A stretch of 29,910 nucleotides of DNA from an uncultured Oscillospiraceae bacterium (GCA_934597585.1 CAKTSA010000019.1:1-29910), one strand, 5' to 3'. Shown: positions 1-7,860, counted from the first letter of the stretch. A program made the numbers and translations. The notes: generated from the letters alone by a model not told the origin.

Positions 1-13
1 CAACCTTCCATGT

Positions 14-56
14 AAACACCCCCGTTTCTTCTATTATAGCAGAAACAGGGGCGTTT
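14..56 (+). terminator. Imperfect hairpin, possible terminator of an off-window gene
   Basis: Arms at 14-29 and 41-56 pair with two mismatches (AAAC, CCCC and GTTTCT against AGAAAC, GGGG and GTTT), leaving an 11-base loop. A T-tract at 63-68 lies a few bases beyond the 3' arm on the plus strand, so it may end a plus-strand gene converging on ftsK from the left. The gap before the T-tract makes this only moderately convincing. Confidence 0.4.
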
Positions 57-80
57 GGGTAGTTTTTTGACAGACTGTGA

Positions 81-120
81 TTAAAAAATGTGCACCCCAT
101 ATGGGGTGCACATTTTTTAA
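81..120 (-). terminator. Rho-independent terminator of ftsK (40-base perfect palindrome)
   Basis: Positions 81-120 are a perfect inverted repeat: A-tract, then TGTGCACCCCAT, then its complement and a T-tract. The ftsK stop codon (117-119) lies inside it. Because both flanks are A/T tracts it can terminate transcription in either direction. Confidence 0.8.
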
Positions 121-2708
121 TCTAACGCGTCATGACTATTGAACACATCGCTGATGCTGCCATAGGGGTCGGGGTGGCCCTCCGGCTCCGGGGGCGCGGC
201 GTCAAAGGAGCCCTTCATCTTCAGCTCCTGCCACTGTTCCTTGGTGATCAGCAGCTGCCGGGGCTTGCTGCCCTCGAAGGGGCCCACAATGCCCCGCTCC
301 TCCATCTGATCCACCAGACGGGCGGCACGGGAGTAGCCCAGCTTCAGCCGCCGCTGCAGCATGGACACGCTGGCCTGTCCCGTCTCCAGGATGACCTCCA
401 CAGCGGCGCTGAGCAGCTCGTCGCAGCCCTCGCCCTCGTCGGCGGCGGGAGCGCTGCCGCCGGCGGACTTGCCGCCGCCCTTGTCGCTCTGCTTCATGAC
501 CTCCTCGATCTTCTCCATGACCTCGTCGGAGTAGTCGGCGGTGCCGCTCTCCTTGACGAAGTTCACCACCCGCTCGATCTCCTCGGGGGTGATGAAGCAG
601 CCCTGGACCCGGGTGGGCTTCTGGTTGCCCAGAGGGAAATACAGCATATCGCCCTTGCCCACCAGCTTTTCCGCGCCGGTGGTGTCCAGAATGATGCGGG
701 ATTCCAGGGACGACGCCACGGCGAAGGCGATACGGCTGGGGATATTGGCCTTCATCAGGCCCGTGATTACGTCAGAGGAGGGCCGCTGGGTGGCGATGAC
801 CAGGTGCATACCGGCGGCACGGCCCATCTGGGCCACACGGCAGATGGATTCCTCCACCTCCTTGGCGGCCACCAGCATCAGGTCCGCCAGCTCGTCGATG
901 ACCACCACCACGGTGGGCAGCTTCTTCATCTCCGGGTCGCTCTCGCACAGGGCGTTGAAGCCCGCCAGATCCTTGACCCCCCGCTCGGAGAACATCTTAT
1001 ACCGCTTCATCATCTCATACACCGCCCACTGGAGGGCACCGGCGGCCTTTTTCGGGTCGGTGACCACGGGGATCAGCAGGTGGGGGATGCCGTTATAGGG
1101 GGCCAGCTCCACCATCTTGGGGTCCACCATGATGAAGCGCACCTCGTCGGGGGTGGACTTATACAGCAGACTGACGATCAGCGAGTTGGTGCACACGGAC
1201 TTGCCGGAGCCGGTGGTGCCGGCAATCAGCACATGGGGCAGCCGGGCGATGTTGCCCACAATGGCGCTGCCGCCGATGTCCTTGCCCACGGCAAAGGCCA
1301 CGGTGCTGGGGTGGTTGGTGAACTCCCGGCTCTCGATCACGTCCCGGATGCGGACGGCGGTGACCGCCTTGTTGGGCACCTCGATGCCCACGGCGGAGAT
1401 CTTGCCGGGAATAGGCGCGATACGTACGCCGGTGGCGCCCAAGGCCAGGGCGATATCATCGCTGAGGTTGGTGAGCTTGCTGAGCTTCACGCCCTGGTCC
1501 AGGGTGAACTCATAGCGGGTGACGCTGGGGCCGTGGACCACCTCGCCGGGATGGGCGTCCACGCCGAAGGAGGCCAGGGCCGACGCCAGCCGCTGGGAAT
1601 TCAGCCGCAGCTCCGCGCCCACCTCCTGGTGGTTGTCGTCGGTGTTCTCGTCCAGCAGGGTGATGGGGGGATAGCGGTAGGCCTCCTCCCCCTCGGCCAG
1701 CTCCTTTTCGATGGCCTCGCTGACCTCGGCGGTGGCGGTCTCCACCTCCGCCCGGACGGCCTCCTTCCGCTGCTTCTCCGTCATGGGCTCCTTCACAGGC
1801 GCCGGGGCCGGTTCAGGCTCCGGCTGGGGCGCGGCGGGCACAGGCGTTTCCGCCGCAGGAGCGGACAGCGTGGGGTCCAGCAGCTCCGCCGGGGTCTTCA
1901 CGTCGCCGGTGCGGCCACGGAACAGGCTGCCGCCGGAGGACTGCAGCGCCGCGGCCTCGCGGCTGCTGGGCTGGGCGTTGTCGTCATCCAGGGGGATATC
2001 GATGCTGGCCCGCCGTTTCCGGACGGGCGGCGTAACGGGCTCCGCCTTTACAGACCTTGTCAGAATCTGAGGCTCGTAATCGTCGTCCTCTTCCTCGTCC
2101 CACTGGGCACGCTCCTCGGCCCGGCGCTTCAGCTCCGCCGCCAGCTCGGCGGGCTTTACCTGCAGGGCGCCCAATACGGCCAGCAGCACCAGGATGATGG
2201 TCAGGATCAACGACACCACGCGGCTGAGGAGCGCCTCCGCCCCCACCGCCAGCGAGCCGGAAATGACGCCGCCGCACAGCAGGGACTGGCCATCCTTCCA
2301 CATGGGCTTGATGTTATCCAGAGTGAATGCATAGGACCCGCGGGCCAACAGCAGGTGCAGCACCATGCCCACCAGCACCGGCAGCAGCAGCGTGCAGACC
2401 AGCCGCAGCTTCACCGGGCGGCCCTTGTGGTTCACCAGCAAAATGCCGGCGTACAGCAGCGCCGGGGCCGCCAGCCAGTAGCCGTAGCCCACGCAGCCCT
2501 TCAGCACACCCGCCAGGAACGTCAGCAGAATGGCGTCCACATTGAAGTAGGTCACCAGCACGCACAGCGCCAGCAGCAGACACACGATGCCGCCGATGAT
2601 CCGGGCCTGGGCGTTATAGGCGGGAGGCGGCGGGGCGCTGCGGCGCTTGCCGCTGCCGCCCTTGGCCGCGGTGGAGGCTGTTGATTTTTTCTTGGGTGTA
2701 TTCGCCAT
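117..2708 (-). CDS. ftsK: FtsK/SpoIIIE family DNA translocase
   Basis: A membrane-anchored ATPase that pumps chromosomal DNA through the division or sporulation septum. The 863-residue protein has a basic N-terminus, about five membrane segments between residues 35 and 184, and a charged Pro/Glu-rich linker to about 340. The RecA-like motor follows, with Walker A GTTGSGKS near residue 495 and Walker B VVVVIDELADLM near 600. A C-terminal winged-helix gamma domain (about 770-835) would read orientation sequences in the DNA. Length and order match full-length clostridial SpoIIIE/FtsK. The ATG follows GTGAGGTAAG at normal spacing. It starts 8 bases after uppP and is probably cotranscribed with it. 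Whether it is the vegetative FtsK or the sporulation SpoIIIE cannot be decided from sequence; only one copy is seen here. Confidence 0.95.
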   Translation of the reverse strand: MANTPKKKSTASTAAKGGSGKRRSAPPPPAYNAQARIIGGIVCLLLALCVLVTYFNVDAILLTFLAGVLKGCVGYGYWLAAPALLYAGILLVNHKGRPVKLRLVCTLLLPVLVGMVLHLLLARGSYAFTLDNIKPMWKDGQSLLCGGVISGSLAVGAEALLSRVVSLILTIILVLLAVLGALQVKPAELAAELKRRAEERAQWDEEEDDDYEPQILTRSVKAEPVTPPVRKRRASIDIPLDDDNAQPSSREAAALQSSGGSLFRGRTGDVKTPAELLDPTLSAPAAETPVPAAPQPEPEPAPAPVKEPMTEKQRKEAVRAEVETATAEVSEAIEKELAEGEEAYRYPPITLLDENTDDNHQEVGAELRLNSQRLASALASFGVDAHPGEVVHGPSVTRYEFTLDQGVKLSKLTNLSDDIALALGATGVRIAPIPGKISAVGIEVPNKAVTAVRIRDVIESREFTNHPSTVAFAVGKDIGGSAIVGNIARLPHVLIAGTTGSGKSVCTNSLIVSLLYKSTPDEVRFIMVDPKMVELAPYNGIPHLLIPVVTDPKKAAGALQWAVYEMMKRYKMFSERGVKDLAGFNALCESDPEMKKLPTVVVVIDELADLMLVAAKEVEESICRVAQMGRAAGMHLVIATQRPSSDVITGLMKANIPSRIAFAVASSLESRIILDTTGAEKLVGKGDMLYFPLGNQKPTRVQGCFITPEEIERVVNFVKESGTADYSDEVMEKIEEVMKQSDKGGGKSAGGSAPAADEGEGCDELLSAAVEVILETGQASVSMLQRRLKLGYSRAARLVDQMEERGIVGPFEGSKPRQLLITKEQWQELKMKGSFDAAPPEPEGHPDPYGSISDVFNSHDALD

Positions 2709-2716
2709 AGCTTACC

Positions 2717-3544
2717 TCACTTAATGGCGTTGAGCAGCAGGGTCAGCAGGCCCGCCGCCCAGCAGTAATACGCAAACGCGCCGAAGCGGCCCTTCTCCGC
2801 CACCAGGCGCAGCAAACGGATGCAGACATAGCCCACCACCGCAGCGGTGACCACGCCCACCAGATACATGGGTACCTCCGCCCAGACGATCCCGGCGTCA
2901 ATGGCGTCCTTCAGGCTGAGGATATTGGCCCCCAGCACGGCGGGGATGGACAGCAGGAAGGAAAACCGCACGGCGAACTTCCGCTCGAAGCCCACGAAGC
3001 AGCCGGCGGTGATGGTCATGCCGGAGCGGGAAATGCCGGGCATGGTGGCGATGGCCTGGCCCACGCCCACCACCAGAACATCCAGGATGGTGGCGTTGCG
3101 CTCGGTCTTGCGGCCCTTGCGCACCAGGTCGCAGGCAAACAGCAGAAAGCCCGTCACCACCAGCGCCGCGCCGATAAAGATCATGTTATTGCTGAGGGCC
3201 TGCACCTTCTTGTGGATGGGCAGCACCGCGAACAGCGGCAGCGTGCCGATGATAATCAGCAATATCAGCCGCCGGGCGGGCGGCACCTGCTTGGGGGTGG
3301 TGCCGTGGGCCAGGTCGCTGACGCCGTGGATCAGCTCCATCACCATGTCGCAGATGTCACGCCAGTAGGCCACAAACACCGCCACCAGCGTGCCCAGATG
3401 CAGCAGCACATCGAAGAACTCCGGCACCTCGGTTTTGATGTTCAGCAGATTCTGGGCAATGGCCAGATGGCCGGAGCTGGAGATGGGCAGAAACTCCGCA
3501 ATGCCCTGTACCAGGCCCAGCAGGAAGGAAGAAAAATATGTCAT
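2717..3544 (-). CDS. uppP: Undecaprenyl-diphosphatase UppP (BacA)
   Basis: An integral membrane phosphatase that removes phosphate from undecaprenyl diphosphate, recycling the lipid carrier for peptidoglycan and wall polymers; overproduction gives bacitracin resistance in this family. The 275-residue, very hydrophobic protein carries both family signatures: EFLPISSSGH at residues 17-26 and PGISRSG near 168-174, which together form the active site with the conserved Glu, Ser and Arg. Length is typical. The ATG at 3544 is preceded by GAGGTGA. An extended -10 promoter lies about 100 bases upstream, and a pair of direct repeats sits between promoter and start. It is followed 8 bases later by ftsK. 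Confidence 0.96.
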   Translation of the reverse strand: MTYFSSFLLGLVQGIAEFLPISSSGHLAIAQNLLNIKTEVPEFFDVLLHLGTLVAVFVAYWRDICDMVMELIHGVSDLAHGTTPKQVPPARRLILLIIIGTLPLFAVLPIHKKVQALSNNMIFIGAALVVTGFLLFACDLVRKGRKTERNATILDVLVVGVGQAIATMPGISRSGMTITAGCFVGFERKFAVRFSFLLSIPAVLGANILSLKDAIDAGIVWAEVPMYLVGVVTAAVVGYVCIRLLRLVAEKGRFGAFAYYCWAAGLLTLLLNAIK

Positions 3545-3556
3545 AGAGTCACCTCA

Positions 3557-3587
3557 TGTCATATCCGAATACGTTTTGTCATATCCG
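3557..3587. repeat. 11-base direct repeat in the uppP leader
   Basis: TGTCATATCCG occurs at 3557-3567 and again at 3577-3587, exactly 20 bases apart (about two helical turns), between the uppP -10 element and its start codon. The spacing is that of tandem operator sites, but no regulator is identified. Confidence 0.5.
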
Positions 3588-3636
3588 GCAGATAAATTAC
3601 AATTTGTTATCATTCGTTGTGGAAGATATCAAATAT

Positions 3637-3645
3637 AGTATACCA
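3637..3645 (-). promoter_or_regulatory. Extended -10 promoter for uppP-ftsK
   Basis: On the minus strand the sequence reads TGGTATACT, a TGn-extended -10 element. No good -35 hexamer is found at 16-18 bases upstream, which is common for extended -10 promoters. It lies just after the terminator of the preceding gene, the expected place for a new transcription unit. Confidence 0.55.
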
Positions 3646-3689
3646 TATCCATGCAAAAAATGCCACTGTTATTTACAGCAGGGCCATGC

Positions 3690-3718
3690 AAAAAGAGAAC
3701 GCCGGGGCGTTCTCTTTT
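3690..3718 (-). terminator. Rho-independent terminator of the sigma/membrane-protein operon
   Basis: AAAAGAGAACGC (3691-3702) pairs perfectly with GCGTTCTCTTTT (3707-3718) around a 4-base loop. On the minus strand the stem ends in TTTTT. It begins 3 bases after the stop codon of the membrane protein gene. Confidence 0.85.
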
Positions 3719-3721
3719 GTG

Positions 3722-5245
3722 CTATTCGGTTTCGTCCTCCACAGGCGGCCATATCTGTATACAGGTCTGCCACTTCTCATAGCAGCCGTCCGTGCTCCAC
3801 TCGTGCCACAGCGTCAATGCGTCCCGGAAGGGATAGACCGGCTTCGTCTGCCGGACGTAGTTGCACCAGCTATACAGCCACGGCAGCTCCGGCGTCAGCA
3901 TCTCGGCGTCGTACAGGAGATAGGCCCGTATGTTCCCGCTATGGTCCATCCGCGACCACCTTGCGACAATGCTGCTTCTCCGATTGGCACCCAGGAAATC
4001 GGTAAATTCGTAGCCGCCGCCTTCCACCGAGTAGAAGTCCGCCGCATAGGACTGGCCGTCCTTTTCGCACAGCAGGCGGCCGCTGTTCCATCCGCCGGGG
4101 CTCCACGACTCCTCGTTATCCTGCCACATGGGCCACAGCTCAATGCACTCGGAGCGGCAGGCCACGTCCGGCTGTCCGATCGTCACATGGTGCAGCACGA
4201 CGGCCCGCTGCCCGCCCGCTTCCTCCACCAGCACCACCACATGGGTCACAAAGCCCTTATAGAGATCATATGCCCGATAGTGATAGCGGTAGCTGCCATC
4301 CGGCTGCTTCTCCGCGTCGATATAGTGCCAGCGGGGCGGCGTGTCATCGTTCCACACCGATGTGGTGACCTCACGGTAGGTATCGTCCTCATACAGAGGC
4401 TCTGTCTCCGTATACACCTTCACCGCGCCGGACATGTGCGCCACTTCCTCCGCCGTCAGGTCATCCAGCACCTGCTCCGGAAAGCCCAAGTCCAACAGCT
4501 CCGCCCGGATAGTCTCGTTCTGGGGCGCGTCGTCACGGGCCTGCCAGTTCATGGGATACCGCTGGCCCAGGAACATGGCCAGCAGCACCGCCGCCAGCGT
4601 CAGCCCCAGATAGCCCCACAGCACCGCCGCCGAGGGCAGCCGCACCGGCGCGGCGTGGATGGCGTAGCCCGTGTCCGACAGGGAGCGGGCCAGCTTTATC
4701 AGATTCCGCAGGATCACGAAATACACGATCAGCATCGGCAGCACCGCCAGCCAGCCGCTCAGTTCCATAAAGGCCAGCACGCACATCACCGCGTAGAAGA
4801 CCGCCAGCGCGCCAGCGGCGGGCGCGGCGGGCTTCTCCACGCCTGCTGCCCGGGACACGCCCACCATGCCCCGCCACAGGCAGACATACAGCGCGAAGGT
4901 CATGGCCATGACCCCATAAGCCGGGACGCCCTTCACATCCACCGGCAGGGCCGCCAGCGCGAAGGACACGCTCCGCGCCACGGCGATGGCGACGGACAGC
5001 CGCCAGCACCATTGCAGGGCCCGGGTCTCCCGCCGCAGAGTGCGGAAGCCCAGCACCATCAGAATGCCGCCCAGGGCGGGCAGGAGCATTTCCAGATACA
5101 GGAAGTTGAAGGTGATGGTGGTCAGGCCCATGCCCCACAGCACCAGATACATGGCCTCACGCCAGGGGTTTACCTCCGCCATGGCCGGAGGCAGACCGGC
5201 GGCGTCCTCCCGCAGCAGCTGATCAAAACGCAGATCGTCACTCAC
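3722..5245 (-). CDS. Polytopic membrane protein coupled to a sigma factor, putative anti-sigma/sensor
   Basis: I do not recognise a named family. The protein (507 residues from the chosen start) has a short acidic cytoplasmic N-terminus and about six hydrophobic segments within residues 30-230 (numbering from a GTG three codons earlier). A soluble C-terminal domain of about 275 residues follows, rich in Trp, Tyr and acidic residues. The gene overlaps the 3' end of the sigma factor gene by 8 bases. The GTG at 5245 is preferred over the in-frame GTG at 5254 because GGGAGG ends 8 bases before 5245 but overlaps 5254. Coupling to a sigma gene suggests a membrane partner that restrains or signals to the sigma factor, with the C-terminal domain as a possible sensor. 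That role is inference from position and topology only. A strong terminator follows the stop. Confidence 0.75.
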   Translation of the reverse strand: MSDDLRFDQLLREDAAGLPPAMAEVNPWREAMYLVLWGMGLTTITFNFLYLEMLLPALGGILMVLGFRTLRRETRALQWCWRLSVAIAVARSVSFALAALPVDVKGVPAYGVMAMTFALYVCLWRGMVGVSRAAGVEKPAAPAAGALAVFYAVMCVLAFMELSGWLAVLPMLIVYFVILRNLIKLARSLSDTGYAIHAAPVRLPSAAVLWGYLGLTLAAVLLAMFLGQRYPMNWQARDDAPQNETIRAELLDLGFPEQVLDDLTAEEVAHMSGAVKVYTETEPLYEDDTYREVTTSVWNDDTPPRWHYIDAEKQPDGSYRYHYRAYDLYKGFVTHVVVLVEEAGGQRAVVLHHVTIGQPDVACRSECIELWPMWQDNEESWSPGGWNSGRLLCEKDGQSYAADFYSVEGGGYEFTDFLGANRRSSIVARWSRMDHSGNIRAYLLYDAEMLTPELPWLYSWCNYVRQTKPVYPFRDALTLWHEWSTDGCYEKWQTCIQIWPPVEDETE

Positions 5246-5771
5246 AGAAGTCACCTCCCAACAGCTGCCGCAGCTTTTGCCGCAGGCGGTACAGCCGCCC
5301 CTCCACCGCCCGCTCCGTCAGGCACAGCTCGGCGGCCATCTGGGCGGTGGACTGGCAGTAGTAGTATTTGCGATAGAACAGGCCCCGCTCCTCCGGCAGC
5401 AGACCCGCGATGGCGGCCTGCAGCCGCCGCCGGCGCTCCCGGCGCAGCAGCTCCTCCTCGGCGCTGCCGCCGGCGTGGGGCACGGTCTCCTCCAGCGGCG
5501 CGTCGGTCTGGGCGCGGCGGGCGCGGTTCAGGGCGGCGTTGCGGCTCAGCACCGTCAGCCACGGCTTCAGCGTTCCCTTTTCGCCGTCAAAACTGCCCGC
5601 CGTCTGCCATATTTTCAGGGAGATATCGGCATAGCACTCCTCCCGGTCCCGCTCATCCGTCAGGATAGGCCGCAGGATATACCGGATCAGCGGCCCGTAC
5701 TGCCGCAGAAGCGCATGCAGCGCGGCCTCGTCGCCGCCCGCGATCTTCTCCATCATCGCCCGCTCGTCCAA
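5238..5771 (-). CDS. Sigma-70 family RNA polymerase sigma factor (ECF-like)
   Basis: The 177-residue protein has the two-domain layout of small alternative sigma factors. Region 2 spans about residues 12-85 (EECYADISLKIWQ, then GTLKPWLTVLSRNAALNRAR, the core-binding and -10 recognition helices). Region 4 spans about 112-172 (LLPEERGLFYRKYYYCQST, then LTERAVEGRLYRLRQKLR, a helix-turn-helix). It would redirect RNA polymerase to a dedicated promoter set. The start is taken as TTG at 5771 because GGAGGGG lies 6 bases upstream; the in-frame ATG at 5756 would be about 21 bases from it. The next gene overlaps its stop and is probably its membrane partner. A TAGTAT -10-like hexamer sits at 5807-5812 without a sigma-A -35, which would fit autoregulation but does not prove it. 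Confidence 0.88.
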   Translation of the reverse strand: MDERAMMEKIAGGDEAALHALLRQYGPLIRYILRPILTDERDREECYADISLKIWQTAGSFDGEKGTLKPWLTVLSRNAALNRARRAQTDAPLEETVPHAGGSAEEELLRRERRRRLQAAIAGLLPEERGLFYRKYYYCQSTAQMAAELCLTERAVEGRLYRLRQKLRQLLGGDFCE

Positions 5772-5866
5772 CCGTATCCCCTCCCCTCCTGTGGTGTCTC
5801 TACCCTATACTACACCATTTTCGCCCAAAACCCACGGGAAATTTTGGAAGGCAAAGGAAAGACTGC

Positions 5867-5916
5867 TGTAAAAAGGCGGGCAAGCCCCCTTCTCGCGGGA
5901 AACCTGCTCGCCTTTT
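5867..5916 (-). terminator. Terminator of the toxin-antitoxin operon
   Basis: AAAAGGCG (5871-5878) pairs with CGCCTTTT (5909-5916), and the stem continues imperfectly inward. On the minus strand it ends in TTTTT. It starts 8 bases after the toxin stop codon. Confidence 0.75.
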
Positions 5917-5923
5917 GCTGGTG

Positions 5924-6253
5924 TTATTCCAGCGGCATCTCCAACAGCGCAGCGATCTGGTCGCGTCGGCCATACACAACCGCCGTAACAGCCACCTGCT
6001 CCTTAGCTTCGTCAATCAAGTAATAGATAAAGAAATTCTTGACGATCATTTTCCGTATACCATGGGAGTGCCAGGGCTCTTCTGGTGTCAGTGGGTATCG
6101 TGCCGGATGTTGCTTCAGCGAGCGGATCTCTTTCTCCAGATGATCCGACCACCGCCGTGCAATTACCGGCTCCTGCAAGCTGTGAGAAATATAGGTGACA
6201 GTCTGTTGGATCTGTTCCACAGCCTGCGGGGTCAGCCTCACCTCATATTCCAT
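5924..6253 (-). CDS. RelE/ParE superfamily toxin of a type II toxin-antitoxin pair
   Basis: The 109-residue protein has the RelE/ParE fold pattern: N-terminal beta strand MEYEVRLTPQAVEQI, two helices, then HGIRKMIVKNFFIYYLID and a final strand with VYGRRDQ, where the conserved Arg residues of the family lie. RelE-type members cleave mRNA on the ribosome and ParE-type members poison gyrase; sequence alone does not separate these. The gene starts 2 bases after the antitoxin stop codon, the usual tight toxin-antitoxin coupling, and is followed by a terminator. Length is normal and no inactivating break is visible. Confidence 0.88.
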   Translation of the reverse strand: MEYEVRLTPQAVEQIQQTVTYISHSLQEPVIARRWSDHLEKEIRSLKQHPARYPLTPEEPWHSHGIRKMIVKNFFIYYLIDEAKEQVAVTAVVYGRRDQIAALLEMPLE

Positions 6254-6255
6254 GC

Positions 6256-6555
6256 TTAAATACCCTCATTTATCGCTGCAAAGGCTTCATCGACAGAAAC
6301 CGTCTGCCCATTTTTCGCCTGCTGATAGCCCTTTTCCATCATTGCATGGAACTGTTCTTCTGTCAGGCTGTCGCGTGTAGGGAGCTTGGGAACTGCGAGG
6401 GAATACGGCACACCGCCGGTCATGATAATCTGCCGATACAGTGTGTCTATCAGCACAGAAACAGGTAAGCCGATCTGTTCAAGTATCGTCTCAGCCTGCC
6501 GTTTGATCTCCGGCTGCACTCTGGCTGTCACATTTGCGCTTTTCGTTGCCATCAT
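6256..6555 (-). CDS. RelB/DinJ family antitoxin
   Basis: A 99-residue protein. The N-terminal ribbon-helix-helix (SANVTARVQPEIKRQAETILEQIG, shown here as SANVTARVQ through ETILEQIG) would bind the operator, and the C-terminal half, GVPYSLAVPK onward, is the toxin-binding tail typical of RelB/DinJ. The reading frame stays open 44 codons further upstream, but the ATG at 6555 is chosen: it follows AGGCAGG at 7 bases and lies just downstream of a near-consensus promoter, which an earlier start would overrun. It is expected to neutralise the toxin encoded immediately downstream and, with it, repress the shared promoter. Confidence 0.88.
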   Translation of the reverse strand: MMATKSANVTARVQPEIKRQAETILEQIGLPVSVLIDTLYRQIIMTGGVPYSLAVPKLPTRDSLTEEQFHAMMEKGYQQAKNGQTVSVDEAFAAINEGI

Positions 6556-6579
6556 AAGCACCTGCCTTTCTTGTCTTAT

Positions 6580-6608
6580 AGTATACCCCAACGTATTGCT
6601 GTTTGCAA
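6580..6608 (-). promoter_or_regulatory. Promoter of the toxin-antitoxin operon with overlapping inverted repeat
   Basis: On the minus strand TTGCAA (6603-6608), a 17-base spacer and TATACT (6580-6585) form a good sigma-A promoter. ATTGC (6595-6599) and GCAAT (6605-6609) form an inverted repeat with a 5-base centre overlapping the -35, a reasonable operator for the RelB-type repressor. Confidence 0.75.
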
Positions 6609-6624
6609 TACATTTTACGTAAAC

Positions 6625-6670
6625 AAACACAGGGGCAAACGGCCTTTTCTGGTCTTTTACCCCTGTGTTT
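6625..6670 (-). terminator. Probable terminator of rnc
   Basis: AAACACAGGGG (6625-6635) pairs perfectly with CCCCTGTGTTT (6660-6670) across a 24-base centre that can pair further. It lies about 40 bases after the rnc stop. The T-tract is short and interrupted on the minus strand, so efficiency is uncertain. Confidence 0.55.
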
Positions 6671-6708
6671 ATTATGATTCGCTTCAAAACCGTCAGTTTT
6701 TCGCCAGC

Positions 6709-7392
6709 TTACTTCATCTGCTCCAGCGCGGTGCGGGCGGCGGATTGCTCGGCCTCCTTTTTGCTGTGGCCGGAGCCCAGGCCGATGACCTGGCCGTTCA
6801 GCGTCACCGCCACGGTGAACACCTTGGCGTGATCCGGGCCGCTCTCAGACACCAGCTCGTAATGCAGCACCTGGTTGGGCTTGCGCTGCACCAGCTCCTG
6901 CAGCTCCGTCTTGCAGTCCCGGCGGCGGCTCTCCACCACCTGCTCCTGCTCCTTGTCCAGCAGGATGCGGTGGATCAGGGCCCGGGCCTCGTCAATGCCG
7001 CCGTCCAGATACACCGCGGCCAGCACGGCCTCCACCGCGTCGGCCAGGATAGAGGGCCGGCGGCGGCCGCCGCCGCTCTCCTCGCCCTTGCCCAGCAGCA
7101 GGAAATCCCCCAGGTGCAGGCTCTGAGCCACCTCGTGGAGACTATCCTCGCACACCAGGGCGGCGCGGATGCGGGTCAGCTCCCCCTCCGGCAGGTCCGG
7201 GTGCTTGCGGTACAGAAAATCCGCCGACACGAAGCCCAGCACCGCGTCCCCCAAAAACTCCAGCCGCTCGTTGCTGCTGACACCGGCGGAACGGTGCTCG
7301 TTGGCATAGGAGCTGTGGTACAGGGCCCCCCGCAGCAGGGCCTGATCCTTGAAGGCATAGCCCAGCCGCTCTTCCAGTTGATGTAATTCCAT
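6709..7392 (-). CDS. rnc: Ribonuclease III
   Basis: A double-strand-specific endoribonuclease that processes rRNA precursors and structured mRNAs. From the chosen start the protein is 227 residues, the usual length. It has the catalytic signature NERLEFLGDAVLG, the second acidic site DAVEAVLAAVYLDGG, and a C-terminal double-stranded RNA binding domain (about residues 155-225, ending in GSGHSKKEAEQSAARTALEQ). The frame is open for 45 further codons upstream, but those run through the acpP terminator. The ATG at 7392 is preceded by AAGGGAAGG and begins the conserved N-terminus, so it is preferred. In many Firmicutes rnc follows plsX/acpP, as here. No clear separate promoter is seen, so it may depend on readthrough from acpP. 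Confidence 0.95.
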   Translation of the reverse strand: MELHQLEERLGYAFKDQALLRGALYHSSYANEHRSAGVSSNERLEFLGDAVLGFVSADFLYRKHPDLPEGELTRIRAALVCEDSLHEVAQSLHLGDFLLLGKGEESGGGRRRPSILADAVEAVLAAVYLDGGIDEARALIHRILLDKEQEQVVESRRRDCKTELQELVQRKPNQVLHYELVSESGPDHAKVFTVAVTLNGQVIGLGSGHSKKEAEQSAARTALEQMK

Positions 7393-7472
7393 GTTCCTTC
7401 CCTTTCCGGACCGTCGCCCACAGGGTCCCGCGCTGTGGAACCCCATGGGCGGTGGCCCAAAGCAGATTTTCG

Positions 7473-7503
7473 AAAAGAAAACCCCACAATGTGGGGTTTT
7501 CTT
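7473..7503 (-). terminator. Rho-independent terminator between acpP and rnc
   Basis: AAAACCCCACA pairs with TGTGGGGTTTT within 7479-7500, and on the minus strand this is followed by TTTTCTTTTC. It begins about 17 bases after the acpP stop. Confidence 0.85.
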
Positions 7504-7519
7504 TCTATGTACAAGTATC

Positions 7520-7765
7520 TCAATCAATATGGCGGCTGAGATAGCGGACGCAGTCGCCTACAGTCTTCAGGGACTGAAGATCCTCTTCATCGATCTCGCC
7601 GATGTCGAATTCCTCCTCCATCGCCATCACCAGCTCCACCAGATCCACGGAATCCGCGCCCAGGTCGTCCACAAAGGAACTATCCATGGTCACTTCGTCT
7701 GCATCAATGGCAAACTGCTCCGCGATCAGATCTTGCATGGTTTTGAAGATCGTCTCCGGTGTCAT
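7520..7765 (-). CDS. acpP: Acyl carrier protein
   Basis: The soluble carrier of growing fatty acyl chains. The 81-residue acidic protein has the helical ACP pattern with [20 protein letters not shown]; the Ser of DSVDL is the site for 4'-phosphopantetheine attachment. Length is normal. It has its own near-consensus promoter (7806-7834), a strong GGAGGAG ribosome binding site and its own terminator, consistent with the high independent expression usual for ACP. It sits between plsX, which uses acyl-ACP as substrate, and rnc. Confidence 0.97.
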   Translation of the reverse strand: MTPETIFKTMQDLIAEQFAIDADEVTMDSSFVDDLGADSVDLVELVMAMEEEFDIGEIDEEDLQSLKTVGDCVRYLSRHID

Positions 7766-7805
7766 AGGAAGTTACTCCTCCTTTCAGATTGCTTTATCTT
7801 GGAAA

Positions 7806-7834
7806 ATAATACGGCAATCCTATCACGCTGTCAA
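7806..7834 (-). promoter_or_regulatory. Sigma-A promoter of acpP
   Basis: On the minus strand TTGACA (7829-7834), a 17-base spacer and TATTAT (7806-7811). It lies in the 95-base gap between plsX and acpP. Confidence 0.85.
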
Positions 7835-7860
7835 TACCTTTTTCGTAAATTTCTCATGAA

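Noticed and set aside
132..2684. An 850-codon open frame on the plus strand opposite ftsK, and similar long plus-strand frames opposite topA (10448-12607) and lysS (14667-16772)
   Set aside because: They are Leu/Gly/His/Gln-rich mirror frames of high-GC minus-strand genes with clear family motifs; they show no domain of their own.
6556..6687. A 44-codon N-terminal extension of the antitoxin
   Set aside because: It passes through the rnc hairpin and the toxin-antitoxin promoter; the ATG at 6555 has the ribosome binding site.
7393..7527. A 45-codon N-terminal extension of rnc
   Set aside because: It would cross the acpP terminator; the ATG at 7392 has a ribosome binding site and gives the normal RNase III length.
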